Assembly: GCA_029378245.1 (NCBI GenBank)
Contig: JARKIF010000060.1
Coordinates: 173,026-237,025 of the forward strand
Reading direction: 5' to 3'
Origin: Roridomyces roridus
Lineage: Eukaryota; Basidiomycota; Agaricomycetes; Agaricales; Mycenaceae
Length of the DNA: 64,000 nt
This document shows positions 11,646 through 23,900 of this stretch, one piece after another. The position numbers and the translations under genes were made by a program. Positions within the stretch are counted from its first letter, which is position 1, and each line of letters starts with the position of its first letter. The notes under the pieces are model-generated. The model saw only the letters and a program-made list of their open reading frames with translations, did no database searches and was not told where the DNA came from.

Positions 11646-14600
11646 AGGATGATAAACGAGAGAAGAATGTGGAGACTCGCACATCAAGCTCTCGAGTATT
11701 TAGAAGATGACTCCGTCCCGCGACAGAATCAGGTTAGCGGGGCTGGGTTTGGCCGGATTGAATGCCAGCGAATGGTTTCACGGCATTCGAGTCCAAGAGA
11801 CCATGTAATCATGCGGTTGGCGAGGGACCGGAGACTGTCGTGGTCCGTTGTTCGGAGCGCTCGACTACCACATACGGGAAGTTGATCCGAATATCGGGCC
11901 CCGGCTTCATGTCATTAATGATGCATGGCGGCACGGCCCTCGGGAGTCATTCAGGTTCCGGGTTACCTATCGGCTAAGTATCTATAGCGGTGCGAGCACC
12001 GTTCCCCTACTCTGCAAAAAATTTGTTGTTATTTTTCACTCAGAGTAAGGAGAGTTATGGGTATGGCAGAACCTGGCAGAACAGTGTGATACCCCATAAG
12101 TACTTGGGACCTCCTGGCTCCAAGTCCCGTCTGACCTCAGAAATAATCAATGTGACATGCCGGTATCCACCGGCCGTCAGCCGGCTGTGCGGCGACGAAA
12201 ATATTAAAGCTCGGCTTACAGCTGAATGAAAAACAATAGACACAATCTGATCTCGCGTTCACATTCGGGCCGAAGAGCTCAGGCAGGAAATGGGTATCCT
12301 GGAGTCGTCATTGTGGAGCTGGATGTCACCGGCAACGCCTGGCAAGTGTTGGAGCAGCGTTGGGCCGCACTGGGTCCGCACATCAACGAAAATTTGTTTG
12401 TGTCTAACGTTTTTCATTCCGCTGTAACCGGTCGCTAAAATTGGCTCGGTAATGGTGTTTGTTGGCGCCCAAAAGAATTACAAAAAAAATGCCCAAAAAA
12501 GGAAAGGGGAGGGGAGAGGAAAGAGGAAACTAGATGAACTCCTGCCCTTCTGAAACCTCCAGGGTAGGATCACCCTCATGTACAAGGATCAGTCGAAAAA
12601 GCATGACCGAAGATTCGATGCCGAGATGCCACATCAATGATCTTATCAACGATGGAATGATATGTGGTGTGTAATGCTCAGGTTCTGCTGGCCCCTCATT
12701 ATTTTACCTCCGGTAGGTCGGAGATGAAAATCTGGTGCTATTCCACTCATTTCGGTATATTGTACGAATTTTCTCCACGCAAAGTTCCCAGGTGGCTTGT
12801 TTGATGAGCATTTGATCTGGATCACAGAGCACAGATGTCAAGCAGACCAGTAGCTCCCTGGCTGAGAAATCCTCGAGGCAATAGGAAATGTTTGCCATGA
12901 GAGATACCCACCCTGCCACTGATGCTCCGTAGTGCATAACACTCGGGATGGCATTGGGATCTTGCCTGCAGCCGGAGAATCTCACTTTGCGGGAGGAAGC
13001 TCACACGAGAAACAATGCTTCAGGTCCCCTTCAAAAATTCGAGACCCATAGAAGATCCTTAGAAGGTCCGAACAATTTCTTTCCTGGCAATTTCAAGGAT
13101 TCACGATTATGGCCGACTGATGGCACGCACTACAACTGCAGTGCCTCAACAGACCTCTGAAAAAATTCAAGCAGTGACCCATGAGTATGAGAAACATAAT
13201 TAGACACTGTTCCGTGTCATCTGCGGTGTAAGTGCTGAGGATTGAGCAGAAACGATTCAACATTCGACAATTGATTGACAGATGATGTAAACCGAAACAG
13301 CTGATGCACGTGAATAATTCCCATTCCAGGTTGCACCCTTAACCCCGGCGGGTTACACTATCTTTGGGTGTAACCCAAAGCGGTTACACGCTTCTGGGAA
13401 TTTGATCCAACAAACACCGTAACCGCGCCCTAAAATTTCACTCTGACATGAGTAGGAGTGCCGATGTTCCGAGGAACGGCATGTCTGCAAATCTGACGGC
13501 ACGGGAGATAAATATATGGATGGTCTCGACCGGGCCATTCGTCATTGATTCTGATCTGACATGGATCTTTGATCACGTCGAGTTGGCTGGAGATCAACAT
13601 TTCACGCCCACAGAAACCCTTCTCTGCTACGCAGAGTAGGGGATCCCTTTGGGCATTCTGTTCCGCATCTCCGGGTCATCCCGGTTCCTGGTTCTCGCTT
13701 CTCCGAGCCTTCTCGTGTCCAGTGTCCACTTGGTGTCCACATAATCATTCACTTGCCAATTCGAGCTCGAAGTCCTTCACACTCTGGATTTCGCGTCACC
13801 CCAACCCTGGAATCTTCTGGATGGTGCCAACTTACCGTGATACCCCCGGCAGATCTAGACTCGCTCCCTGCTTTTCACTTGACTCAAATCTGCAGTCACG
13901 GTGTGCACACCCGACTGTATTCTTGTCTGACGCCAATCTATCAGTCAACTGGTCGCGGTAGCTAGTACACTCCAGCAACACCACATGTCCTCGGACGCGC
14001 GGATTCTGTAACGATCACGCACCCGCTCTCGGCTTCTTTCCGGCTTGATCGCGGATACGCACGGCTCCCCCCGACTGCGGCTCGACTCAGCCGCTGTCTC
14101 AATAACTCCACCCGCAGTCTTGGTGCTGCGGGACGACTCCTTCCCACTCATCCCATCTCATTCTTACTCCTCTTACGGTTCCGATAGATATTCTAGTTAG
14201 GTATAAATACAGCTCGTAGTTTAGAGAGTAGCCAGTTCTGCACAACACGCGGATTTGACCAACTCAACCTCTCGTCTGAATCAACTCCGCCCCTGCAAGA
14301 CTCAAGTGTTCTTCGACTTCTACTTCAAGAACTCCGAAGACTCACAGATTCTACCGCTGCCGTAGTGGAGTCGGCTGCTCGTGAAGAATGGACGGCTGGC
14401 TGATCATGAATCATGCCCAAACTCAATGCTGGAGGGCGGGCGGAGGTTACTCCGGTTTGAATGTGAGTCTGGCATCTCCGAGTCCGTTCGGTACACACTT
14501 ACGGTTTCTAGGGACACGAGAAAACATGTATACCGGCATTCTGGGGAATGTGCCAGTGATACCGAAGATGTTGCCGATGTGCGGCGGCACGGCCATCGGG

Positions 14601-14910
14601 AGTTGCACCTACATTATGCGCCTTTGGGCATTCTGTTCCGCATCTCCGGATCCCCCCGTTCTCGTTTCTCGTGTCACTAGAAACGGACTGTTACTCAAAG
14701 TGTTTGTGATATGTCGTTGGGCGGCACGGACCGTGCCCATGGCCAACCAGGTACGCTAGCACAGTATTCAATGAGGATTCAAGCAGCGCCAATCAGTCAC
14801 TGACCTCTGTATCGGTCTTACAGTTGGCGCGCGCGACCATAAGAAGACGATCCCGCACGAACAGTCATCCATACACTCCTTTTGTCTCCCTCCTTCTTTG
14901 ATTTTGCAAG
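11646..14910. promoter_or_regulatory. Divergent intergenic region between the LysM gene and the chitinase
   Basis: This 3.3-kb stretch has no convincing gene; a minus-strand frame at 12704-12985 has no recognisable family. Features seen: an inverted pair GGGTTACAC (13350-13358) and GTGTAACCC (13368-13376) with a third GGTTACAC at 13382; a 27-bp exact direct repeat at 13648-13674 and 14623-14649; GGCGGCACGG at about 11930, 14583 and 14735; and a TATA-like GGTATAAATA at about 14200 followed by a pyrimidine-rich stretch. The 13.9-14.4 kb part could be promoter, a long 5' UTR, or an LTR-like remnant. Confidence 0.4.
13648..14649. repeat. 27-bp exact direct repeat pair
   Basis: TTTGGGCATTCTGTTCCGCA followed by TCTCCGG occurs at 13648-13674 and again at 14623-14649. 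Weaker similarity continues for about 40 bp downstream (TTCTCG and CTCGTGTC blocks). Both copies lie upstream of the chitinase. Confidence 0.8.
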
Positions 14911-17900
14911 ATGGGGACCAGCTGGCGAAGCATTACGCTTGCTCTCACCGCGATCTGTGCGTCTCTTTCTTTCTTGCAAGTTCTTGACTGAATCTGTGCC
15001 CATAGTTTTACTGCATCCTATCTTGGCGCAAGCACCTTCGAATTCGGCAAGCGCAGCTCTCGCACAGTCGACGCTTCCTGTCGGTTCTTGTACCTCAACC
15101 ATCGTGCGTTGCTCCTCTTTTGGAATACTTTTCTGTGAGACTCATATTTTGCAGCCTTGCTCAAACGGCGCGTGTTGCAACTCCAAGACCGGATACTGCG
15201 GGCATGTTCCTCGTTTCCCATTTACAACGGCCATTGACTCCCAACGCAGATACGGAGATGCTTTCTGCACTGCGCTCGCCGCCGGCGGGTGAGCCCATCT
15301 CTGCGTCCTCCTTCCGCGAACAGTTGACGAACCTCTGCTAGACCTTGCTCTTCCAATTGTGACGCAAAGGCTCAGGTGTGTTCTCTTTGAAATACTCATA
15401 ACCGCCTTTTACCAACTACAATCAGTGTGGACCAAACGCGCCGGCCGGTGAAGAGGAATGTCCTCTCAACGTCTGCTGCTCCCAGTTTGGTTTTTGCGGA
15501 ACCACTCGTGAGTCTGCTTGCTTGCATTCACAACATGTTTTTAACCATTTCGAATACAGAGGACTTTTGTGGAGAAGGATGCACGAGCAACTGTAACCCA
15601 GCAAACCCCGCCCGGTGTGGCTCTGATGCGCAGACGGCACTCACCAAGCGTATCGGATACTACGAAGGTTGGGCGGCCGCTCGCAGCTGTGATGCGTGGT
15701 CTCCGAGTAACATCAACGTCGCGTCTCTAACCCATGGTACGCGTCGTCGGCGTTTATCTCGAATTAATTAATTCACTCACCGCCGTGTAGTCAACTTTGC
15801 TTTCGCCTACATCTCCAACACCTTCGACTCGGAGGTCGTCGAGATGACCGCCGGCGACTCCAAGCTTTGGACCGAAACGACGGCACTCAAGTCGCAGAAC
15901 CCGTCATTGAAGGTGTTTCTCTCTATTGGCGGTTGGACTTTCAACAATCCTGTGCGTGGTTCCCTTCCCCTAATCTTCTGTACCATTGAAAAATGACCAC
16001 AGCCGACGGCGGGGATTTTCAGCGCTCTGGTCGCCAGTGAGGCCAATACCAATGTGTTCATCAAGAGCGTTCTGGGCGTCATGAATGCCTATGGATGTGA
16101 TGGTATCGACATCGAGTGCGTCTTCCTTTCTAACTCGTAGGAATCTTCTCTGACCGACTTTGTTCAGCTGGGAATATCCTGTGGCAGAGTACGCTCATTT
16201 TATCCATTCGCTCATTCTTATCTAATTCCCGCTACTAGGGATCGTGGTGGCGCCCAGGGCGACAAGGAGAACCACGTGACTTTCATCAGTAAGCATACCA
16301 CCACTCCGATTCCCGTCTCTGAACTTACGACCATCTTCCAGAGGCCGTCAAAACCGCCTTCATTCCATTCGATTATGAGCTGGTAACTCTCCCATCTTTG
16401 AACCATGCATTCATACTTATGAGTAACAGTCCTTCACCGCGCCGACCAGCTATTGGTACCTGCAGAATTATGACCTCCCCGGTATGTTGGCGGATGGCGC
16501 TGCCGACTGGGTCAATGTCATGACGTACGATTTGCATGTCAGTGTATCTCTATCTTTATCTGTGCTGAGTTAACTTTGTTTTCAAAGGGTGTCTGGGATT
16601 CTCCCGCAGATTACATCGGCTCTATCGTCCTAGCTCACACCAACTTGACCGAGATCATGGTCATTATTTCCTCTCTCTCTATCCCCTCGGCTTATTCTTT
16701 TATTTCCCAGGACGCATTCCAATTGTACGCCAATGTTGGGATCGACGCAGCCAAGATGGTCATGGGTATCGGCTTCTACGGCCGTTCATTCGAACTTGTC
16801 TCTGACCAATGTACAACTCCCGGCTGTCCGTTCGCCGGGGCGGCACCCGCCGGCCCCTGTTCGGCCAACGCCGGCACCCTCATGTTCACCGAGATTGAGG
16901 ATATCATTTCATCTGTTGGGACTAACGCGCTCGTATTCGACGAAGAGGCGGCCGTCAAGTATTTGGTTTATAACGAGTTGCGTTTTCCCCTGCTTCTTGA
17001 AGCTTTCAAGTACTGATTGTGTTGGGTGTAGCGTTGACTGGGTCTCGTACGACGACCAGCAGACGTTGGCCATGAAGCTCCAATATGCGAATTTGATCTG
17101 TCTGATCGGCACCATGATTTGGTCTGTTGACCAGGTGAGCAGGTCCCTTGACTCTTTGCAAACGGCTTCTGACATGACCAAGGATGATACCGCGTTCACT
17201 GCTTTGTCTGGTGAAAAAATTCAACCCGTCCGCGCTTCACCTTGCTAAATATTTTGCAGCCCTATATGGCGACGTCACCGACAACAATTCAACCGACCAG
17301 ATCACCGGTAATCAATGCATGTACACGGATTGTGGCAAGTTCTGTGGGACGGGTACAGAGGTGATCGGAGTCCTAGAGAATAATCCAGTCACCCTCGAAA
17401 CCTGCACTGGCGTCGGCAACGACTTTGTGTCAATTTGCTGCGTGAGCCTTCTCTTTCCGTGTCTGTGATCAATTTCTCTAAAAGTTCTTGCAGCCCGTGG
17501 GAGACTCGCCTCAGTCGTGCACGTGGAGAGGTGAACCGGTGCTCGCTTCCCTGATATGCGTCGGGTCTTGCAATACCAACGAGATCCTCATGGGCACGTC
17601 CCTGATCGGCTCCACTCCTCTCACTCCGTGTGTCGTCGGGCAGAAGGTGAGTACCTCGTTTAACTGGCTTTACGGGTATAGGCTCAATTCTCCTAGGCGC
17701 TGTGCTGCCAAACGGAGGAAGATACCGCCTCGTTTTGTACGGTAACTTCGTGCGGTGAAACCTGTGACATATGGTTCCAGTCTGACAATAACTGGAAGTC
17801 TAGGAACTTGTGAGTTCCCTTTACAGTACAGAGAGACGATTTTCAACTCGGCCTGACTCTTGTCAACAGGTGGACCGGGTGAAGGCGCGGTTCAGTTGTT

Positions 17901-20900
17901 CCACTACTTTGTTGATATCCCACTCATCCAATGATTTAGAGTTTATGTTGCCAGGATTCAATAGGCCTCACGAATTGTGCTTGGGTGTGTGGAATACTCT
18001 CGCTGACCGCGGAGCGGCGTCGCTGACAGTGCATATACAGCACGGCACCCCACCCAATTGCCTGGACAGTGTTTGTCCAGTCGGGCAGACGGTCATCCGT
18101 GGGTGTCCATGCTCTGTATCGAACGGCCGTCGTTTCTGACATCCGGACCAGACACAGACCCTTCGGGGGATGATGGGTCAGCTGCCTGTCTTGGCCAATT
18201 CAACCAACGCAATTTCTGCTGCGATACTCCCAATGGTTGGTTTACTCAAAACTTCTCTGGCGGACTCCAACATCTTTGCAGATGACACTTTCTCCCCTAT
18301 CCCTAACCTCGATGTTTTCCCTGAAGATGAGCTTGTAGGGAACGCCGTCACGTTTGCTGTGAGGGCTGAACCTTGTGTCTTTTTCCCCTCTCTCATTGCG
18401 GTTGCAGGTTGATTTCGACGACAACCAGGGGACACCTGATATCACCCAGACTGGCGCTGGATCAAGTGGGATCGACGACGATGAACAGGAGGAAACTTCA
18501 CCGGTGTGTTATCTTGTCCCAATACCTTTCTGTTTCTAAACAATCCAGTTTGCATCCGTGTTCATTTCGTCGCCCAATGCCGCCTCCGTGAGCTCTCTGG
18601 ACCTTGAATCCGACTGGGCGATCACAAGCTGCGATCCTACGAGCGATCAATCTCAATCTGCGCGTACACATTGGCACTCCTCCGAATTGTGCTCACAACG
18701 CGTCTAGGTTGTGGCTTACTGCACCTGCCCCATCGAGGACGAGGATTGCGGCTGCGGTCATGTATTTATCGGCCAAGCTAACGACACGATTGTCAAACTT
18801 CCGGAAACCTGTGGACTTGGACCATACGCCCGTGTAGTTTCGCTTGAGCCTCACTCTGATCAGACGGTTCTTCCGGCGGATCACGCGGCGAGGAAGAGGA
18901 GCACTGGTCCATAAATCTATATGAGAATTGTTGAACAATGCCGCGTCGCAACGTCGCTACCGTTCAACAGGGAGGTTGAACATACCGGAGCGTGAGGGGA
19001 AGGGGCCAGATCTAACGGTTGAACAGTTGCTCAATGTGGTTGAACAGGTTCCATGGGCCGACTCTGTGTAACGGAAGGGTTGAACATCTCCGTTGAACAA
19101 CCCATTGTTTGCTCAAAAAGCGACCATCGGCAGGACTTGAACCAGAGACCGTAGCATCTTAGTAAGACAACAAGATAACCGCTAAGCCATACAACCATTG
19201 TACCATTCCAAGTGCTTCCATACATAGCCTGGCTCTGACCTTGTCTCCTCTGCTTCAACACAATTCCACCGCCAAAGATGTTTCTGTGTAACAGAGTCAG
19301 AATCCAGCTTTATTGAAAGAACTGAAGAGACTCAATACCTGGGTCTGAGGCCCAGAACACCTTCCAACTGATCAACCTCTGACGTCTGACTTGCAGGAAG
19401 ATTTGATACTTATCGAAGAGTACATAGTGCCGAGTGGAGTCGTCAGAGACACGGTACAATGTGACCACTCCCTCGGCCCTTCAACTCCCGCTTAGTGTAG
19501 TGGTTTTTCGTCATGTCTCTTTCCGTTGCTTGGTTCGTTCAGCCTTCAGTTCGATTCGCGATCGTGCCATTTTTGTCGAAATGCTGCTGTTCAACCAACG
19601 GCTTCAACCTGCCTGTTAAACACGTGTGACGTTCAGACGCTCGCTTGTTCAACAATTCTCATATGGTTACTGCTGGTCCGGTCTACTCACTTGTCTTCGA
19701 CTACTTGTGAGCATTTCTTTTACAGTTCCAGCTTGGTTCCAGCTCACCTTTGTAGATTTACCGACATCGCGGAGGAGAATGGGCCGGTATAGTGCGTACT
19801 ATTGAATCACCGGGATTTTGGACCGAGTTGACAACCCGTAAAGCATGCGGGCAGACATGGTAATAACAACCTCGACGGTTTCTGCGCTGCTGATCTTTCC
19901 GCCAGACCGACATACATGACTATTGGAATGAAATAGTTGATAGTGCTCCCGACTCCGATACTGATCCACTCCGAAAACGTGACTTAAACTTCCATTCCCC
20001 ACGAGGATTGGAAAAGTAAGCAGCATATACTTTCTAGTGCATTAATAACAACTCTCAGGCGTTGGACTGGCTCGTTCGCAAACTGGTATGCATTTTGTGT
20101 ACATTACTCATCGGTTTACGGTCTTTAGGCTCTCGAAACTCAACACCATCACCCAATCGAACTCTATTGCGAGGAATTACCATTGGTCTGACACATATAC
20201 GATTTTCCATCAGGAAGAAGTAAGTTCAACCATCCGTCCTCGTCGCGTTCGGAGACTAAATTGGTACATAGGCATGCCCCAATTTCCAGAGCAGTCTGGA
20301 TATCAGTAAGCGGCTGGAATCCACGTGGATGCGTTGATCAAACCAGCTCTGTCCAGGTGTTTCCGGGTACGGTCCTGCAATTCAAGCCCAGACGGGACTT
20401 GCTCACATTTCCTTCTTAGGTTCGCTCAAGTCAACAGCATGTTCGGATATTATCTCGAGGCCAAGATCGTGCCTCCGTCCATACAACAGGCGTACGTGTA
20501 TTTCAAAGCCGGTGCCGGAGCGGAAGGTGCGTATAAAGCTTCCTGAATCTTTGATCCGAGTGCTAACGGATAACAAAGCCGCTTTTACCATCACCGGCGT
20601 TGCTTCTGCTTCATGGGACAGCGGGCGCTATGAGCTGATCAACTTTGGGTTCCCTGGACTGTGCGTGTTTATTTTCGCAGCACCACCAAATCTAATTATT
20701 CCCAGTTACTATCCCGGACTGCTAACGCTTGGTCCCTCCGTAAGTCATGTTGACTTTTTTGGCTGTCCTCGAAACTAACCCTTGGGCAGCTGCATTTGTA
20801 TGGAGAGCTTTCCGGAGAGCTCTCGCTGTCCGGAACGTACAAGACTTCTGTCATGTACAATTTCCCAAGTCTGGACTTGAGCTTCGGCAAACAAGACTCC

Positions 20901-23900
20901 AATGCCGGGCAAAGCAACTTTGGCCAGCCCGTTCAGCCCACGAGTAATTTCGGCAGTAGGGTAACCCTTCCTTTCTTGCAGATTCTTTCTGAATTTCCTC
21001 TTCAGCCGTGGACTACAATGTCGGGTGGAATGTCGAGCTCACGGGCTCTGCCGATGTTCATCTCGTACCGAGCTTGCAACTCGGCATCAGTGTTCTCGGC
21101 GGAAGTCTCCTTGACGGACAAGTCTTCGTTGAAGCGGATCTGTTCGCGGGGCTGTCTATTACAGGAAGTGTCTCGAACTCGGTAGGTCTACGCTCGACCC
21201 AGACAATATCAACTTATCTTTGAACAGGTCGCGCCGAACTTTTGTGTCACGCCGGTTTATGGAGTCAATCTCAATGCCGGTTTGACTGGTTCCGTGCTTT
21301 TCTGGGAAACCGGGCCTAGTGCGTTCTGATAGTTGTGTTGTGATCACCTGAATGCTGATGCACGTTCAGTTGCAACCACATTCTATTCGGTTCAAAGTGA
21401 CTTGGGCTCCGGCTGCTTCAACAGCATTGACGAGCCGACCGCGTCGGATAGCTCTTCTAGCAAGAAACGCACTTCGCTCGAAGCCTTCGCGGGTCGGTCA
21501 CTGGCGTATTCAGCCTCGGTTGGCGAGAGATTCTCTCTCGAGCCGTCTGCGCGTACCGTGCGCCCCACAAGTAGCTGGGAGCGTGCAGGCCTTCGTGGGG
21601 AGACTGAACTCGACAAGCGCGCCATACCCTTCCTCCCTGGTAATCTCTTCTGCCCTGCCGTGGATTCCGACATCAGCGCCGACACTTCAAATTGGTGCGC
21701 AGTTTCTGATTCAACTTCCCGTCGCAAGTTGAACTCTTTCATAGTGATCCGTATGCGGGAGATTCGCCTGGCCTGTCTCGGAGGGCTCTCAACGAAGAAG
21801 AGCTCCTGCGGGAGGGGTATTTCATTCCGACTCTGAATAACACCGACATCGGCGACTATTATTCACAGGAAGAAGCGATCTATCACACTCTATCCAAACG
21901 CGCCAAGGACGGCGCGTCGCTCATGAGTTGTACAGGCGGTTTCACGAGTGAGTTCATTTTTTGTACACATGGTTATAGTACTGAATGTTTCTTTTCCAAG
22001 TACCCATCGCTGTCTATCAATCACTGAATGTCAATGGATACTACGACCTGGCTTCTCCCACGACTTTGAGTGGTAATGTCAAGGGGTATTCTATTCCGCC
22101 GTACTACACCGGGACAACGTGGGTTTCTCCAGCAGTGCACTACACTTTTTACTCACAAGTCTGCCCATAGCGCTAAGAAGCTACCCTCTCTGACTTCTAC
22201 AAGAAATGTCGGTTTTATCTGTTTCTTTCAACGCTCAAACTAGTACTAATTCGGTGGCATAGGGAGCTGTCATCTACGGACGGGAACACGTCTATGTGCG
22301 TTTACTTTTATGCTCCTTGGGCGTGATCTCACTTTAGTTGCGATTCTAGGAGCAGAGCATGTGTGAGTGCACTAGCCGTCGCTGTCGTCTTTGACTGATA
22401 GATTTCTCAGCGAGTCTCTTCATCGACTACCTCCAGCAATTCTCGAATGTCTGGACGGATGGTTCAGGGGATGACTTCTGTCACTGGGTCCTCCACAATC
22501 TGTCCGTCTTCTTCTTGCACCAATGTTTCGTGGCATTGATCCGAGACATCCAGGTTCACGACCCCAGCGTACATGCCAGCCGGAACCATGCCCGTCAGTA
22601 CAGAACTCGGCAACTGTTACCCCTCGCAGGCGAATTCCAAAAGTGCCGGGATTCCTGTTCCCGAACAGCGTGCCAAGTGTGTATCAAGTTTGCCTCTCCC
22701 TCCTGGCTCCGGACACTGACGCGGATGCAGCGAATACAAGCAAAGCGCAATCTATTTCCCAGAGGTCGCCCAAGACTCAGCGCTTGCGCTGAACAAGAAG
22801 CCGGGTATTATCAGCACAGGTAAGACCGTCGCCTCGTTCTTTTCTTGCGACTGAACTTCGTCTTAGTGACGTTTGAAGGTTCCTGTCCCACGGCACAGGT
22901 CGCAACCCTTCGTGCTCTGGCAGCGATCACTCGTGAGTACAGTTGCGGACAATCAAACGTGACCACTTTAATATCTCGGGAACGGCCCATAATTTTGACA
23001 TTCTGACTTCAGAATCAGATTCAGCGACCCGAAAAGACCCCAAATACAATTTTTCAGAATTTTCCCACGAGAGATTAGGTACGGCCAAATTTTCGGCCGG
23101 GTTCAACAGAAATTGTGTGTACCCCTTTCGGCCTTGGGTCCGGTATAGAAGTTCAGGGACTGTATATATTGGCTAATTACGCCTGTCTGCTCTATCAATC
23201 TCTGGTAGAATGCCCGTGTTACATGCCCTATCGTGATTTCTGCTTCCTCCAAGTTGCCGTGCATGCCGCGACCGTTCCCGTAAGTGTCAAGAGTTGGGTG
23301 ATTACCATCCCAGTTCTGGGCTCTACCTCCTCTGTGGCAAAGGTAGCTGTCAAAGAATTATAGTTCTCATTGGAGAGAGCCAGCAGTCAAAATCACAGTC
23401 CTTGAGATCCAGGTTCCCTAGCAGGTTGCTCAAGAGAGAGCTCCTCATGATCTGCATCTGTGAGGGACAATTGTGACAACTGGGGTGAAGGAGATGCTGG
23501 CGGGCCAAATCTTCTCCCAGTGGTTTCGAAGACCTCAGACCTGATGAGATGTTTTGTCCCTTGCCTTTCTCCCTGGGGAGGCATGGGGGATGGTGGCAGA
23601 GGGAAGGGAGTGGTCCCTGTCACTCTTAAATACTGTAGGAGCTTGGGAAGAAGAATCCAGTCCCTCGGAACAATTGGGGAAGAATGCCGCGTTCACGAGA
23701 CAGCTTGATCACTCTTTGAATCTGGCCATCAAAAGTGGATTTCTGGAAGATTGGCTCGTGGAATCTTTTCGCAATTGTTCCCATTGAAAAGAGCGCAAAA
23801 AAACGGTTAAAATGGTACCTCGCACGACCTGGTAGCGTGGGAAAATGGGGTACGGCCAAAAAATCGACCCGGACCGGCATTTCAACTTCAACTTTTTCAA

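Noticed and set aside
12704..12985. Minus-strand frame of 93 codons as a gene
   Set aside because: No family motif, no plausible promoter or splice partners, and several overlapping frames of similar length.
13930..14400. Solo LTR with TATA-like GGTATAAATA
   Set aside because: Composition is suggestive, but I found no matched ends, no target duplication and no primer-binding site, so it is mentioned only as a possibility.
19120..19196. Functional tRNA gene
   Set aside because: A and B boxes are good, but the acceptor arms and the T stem do not pair; listed only as tRNA-like.
19780..19920. Apparent frameshift in the chitinase after the MITE
   Set aside because: A 52-bp intron with a GTGCGT donor and a TAAAG acceptor, followed by a second short intron, joins the flanking conserved segments in frame, so no mutation is needed.
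20300..20425. Apparent frameshift or two-base loss in the chitinase
   Set aside because: Two consecutive short introns (GTAAGC donor, then GTACGG donor) with a tiny exon between them restore the expected sequence.
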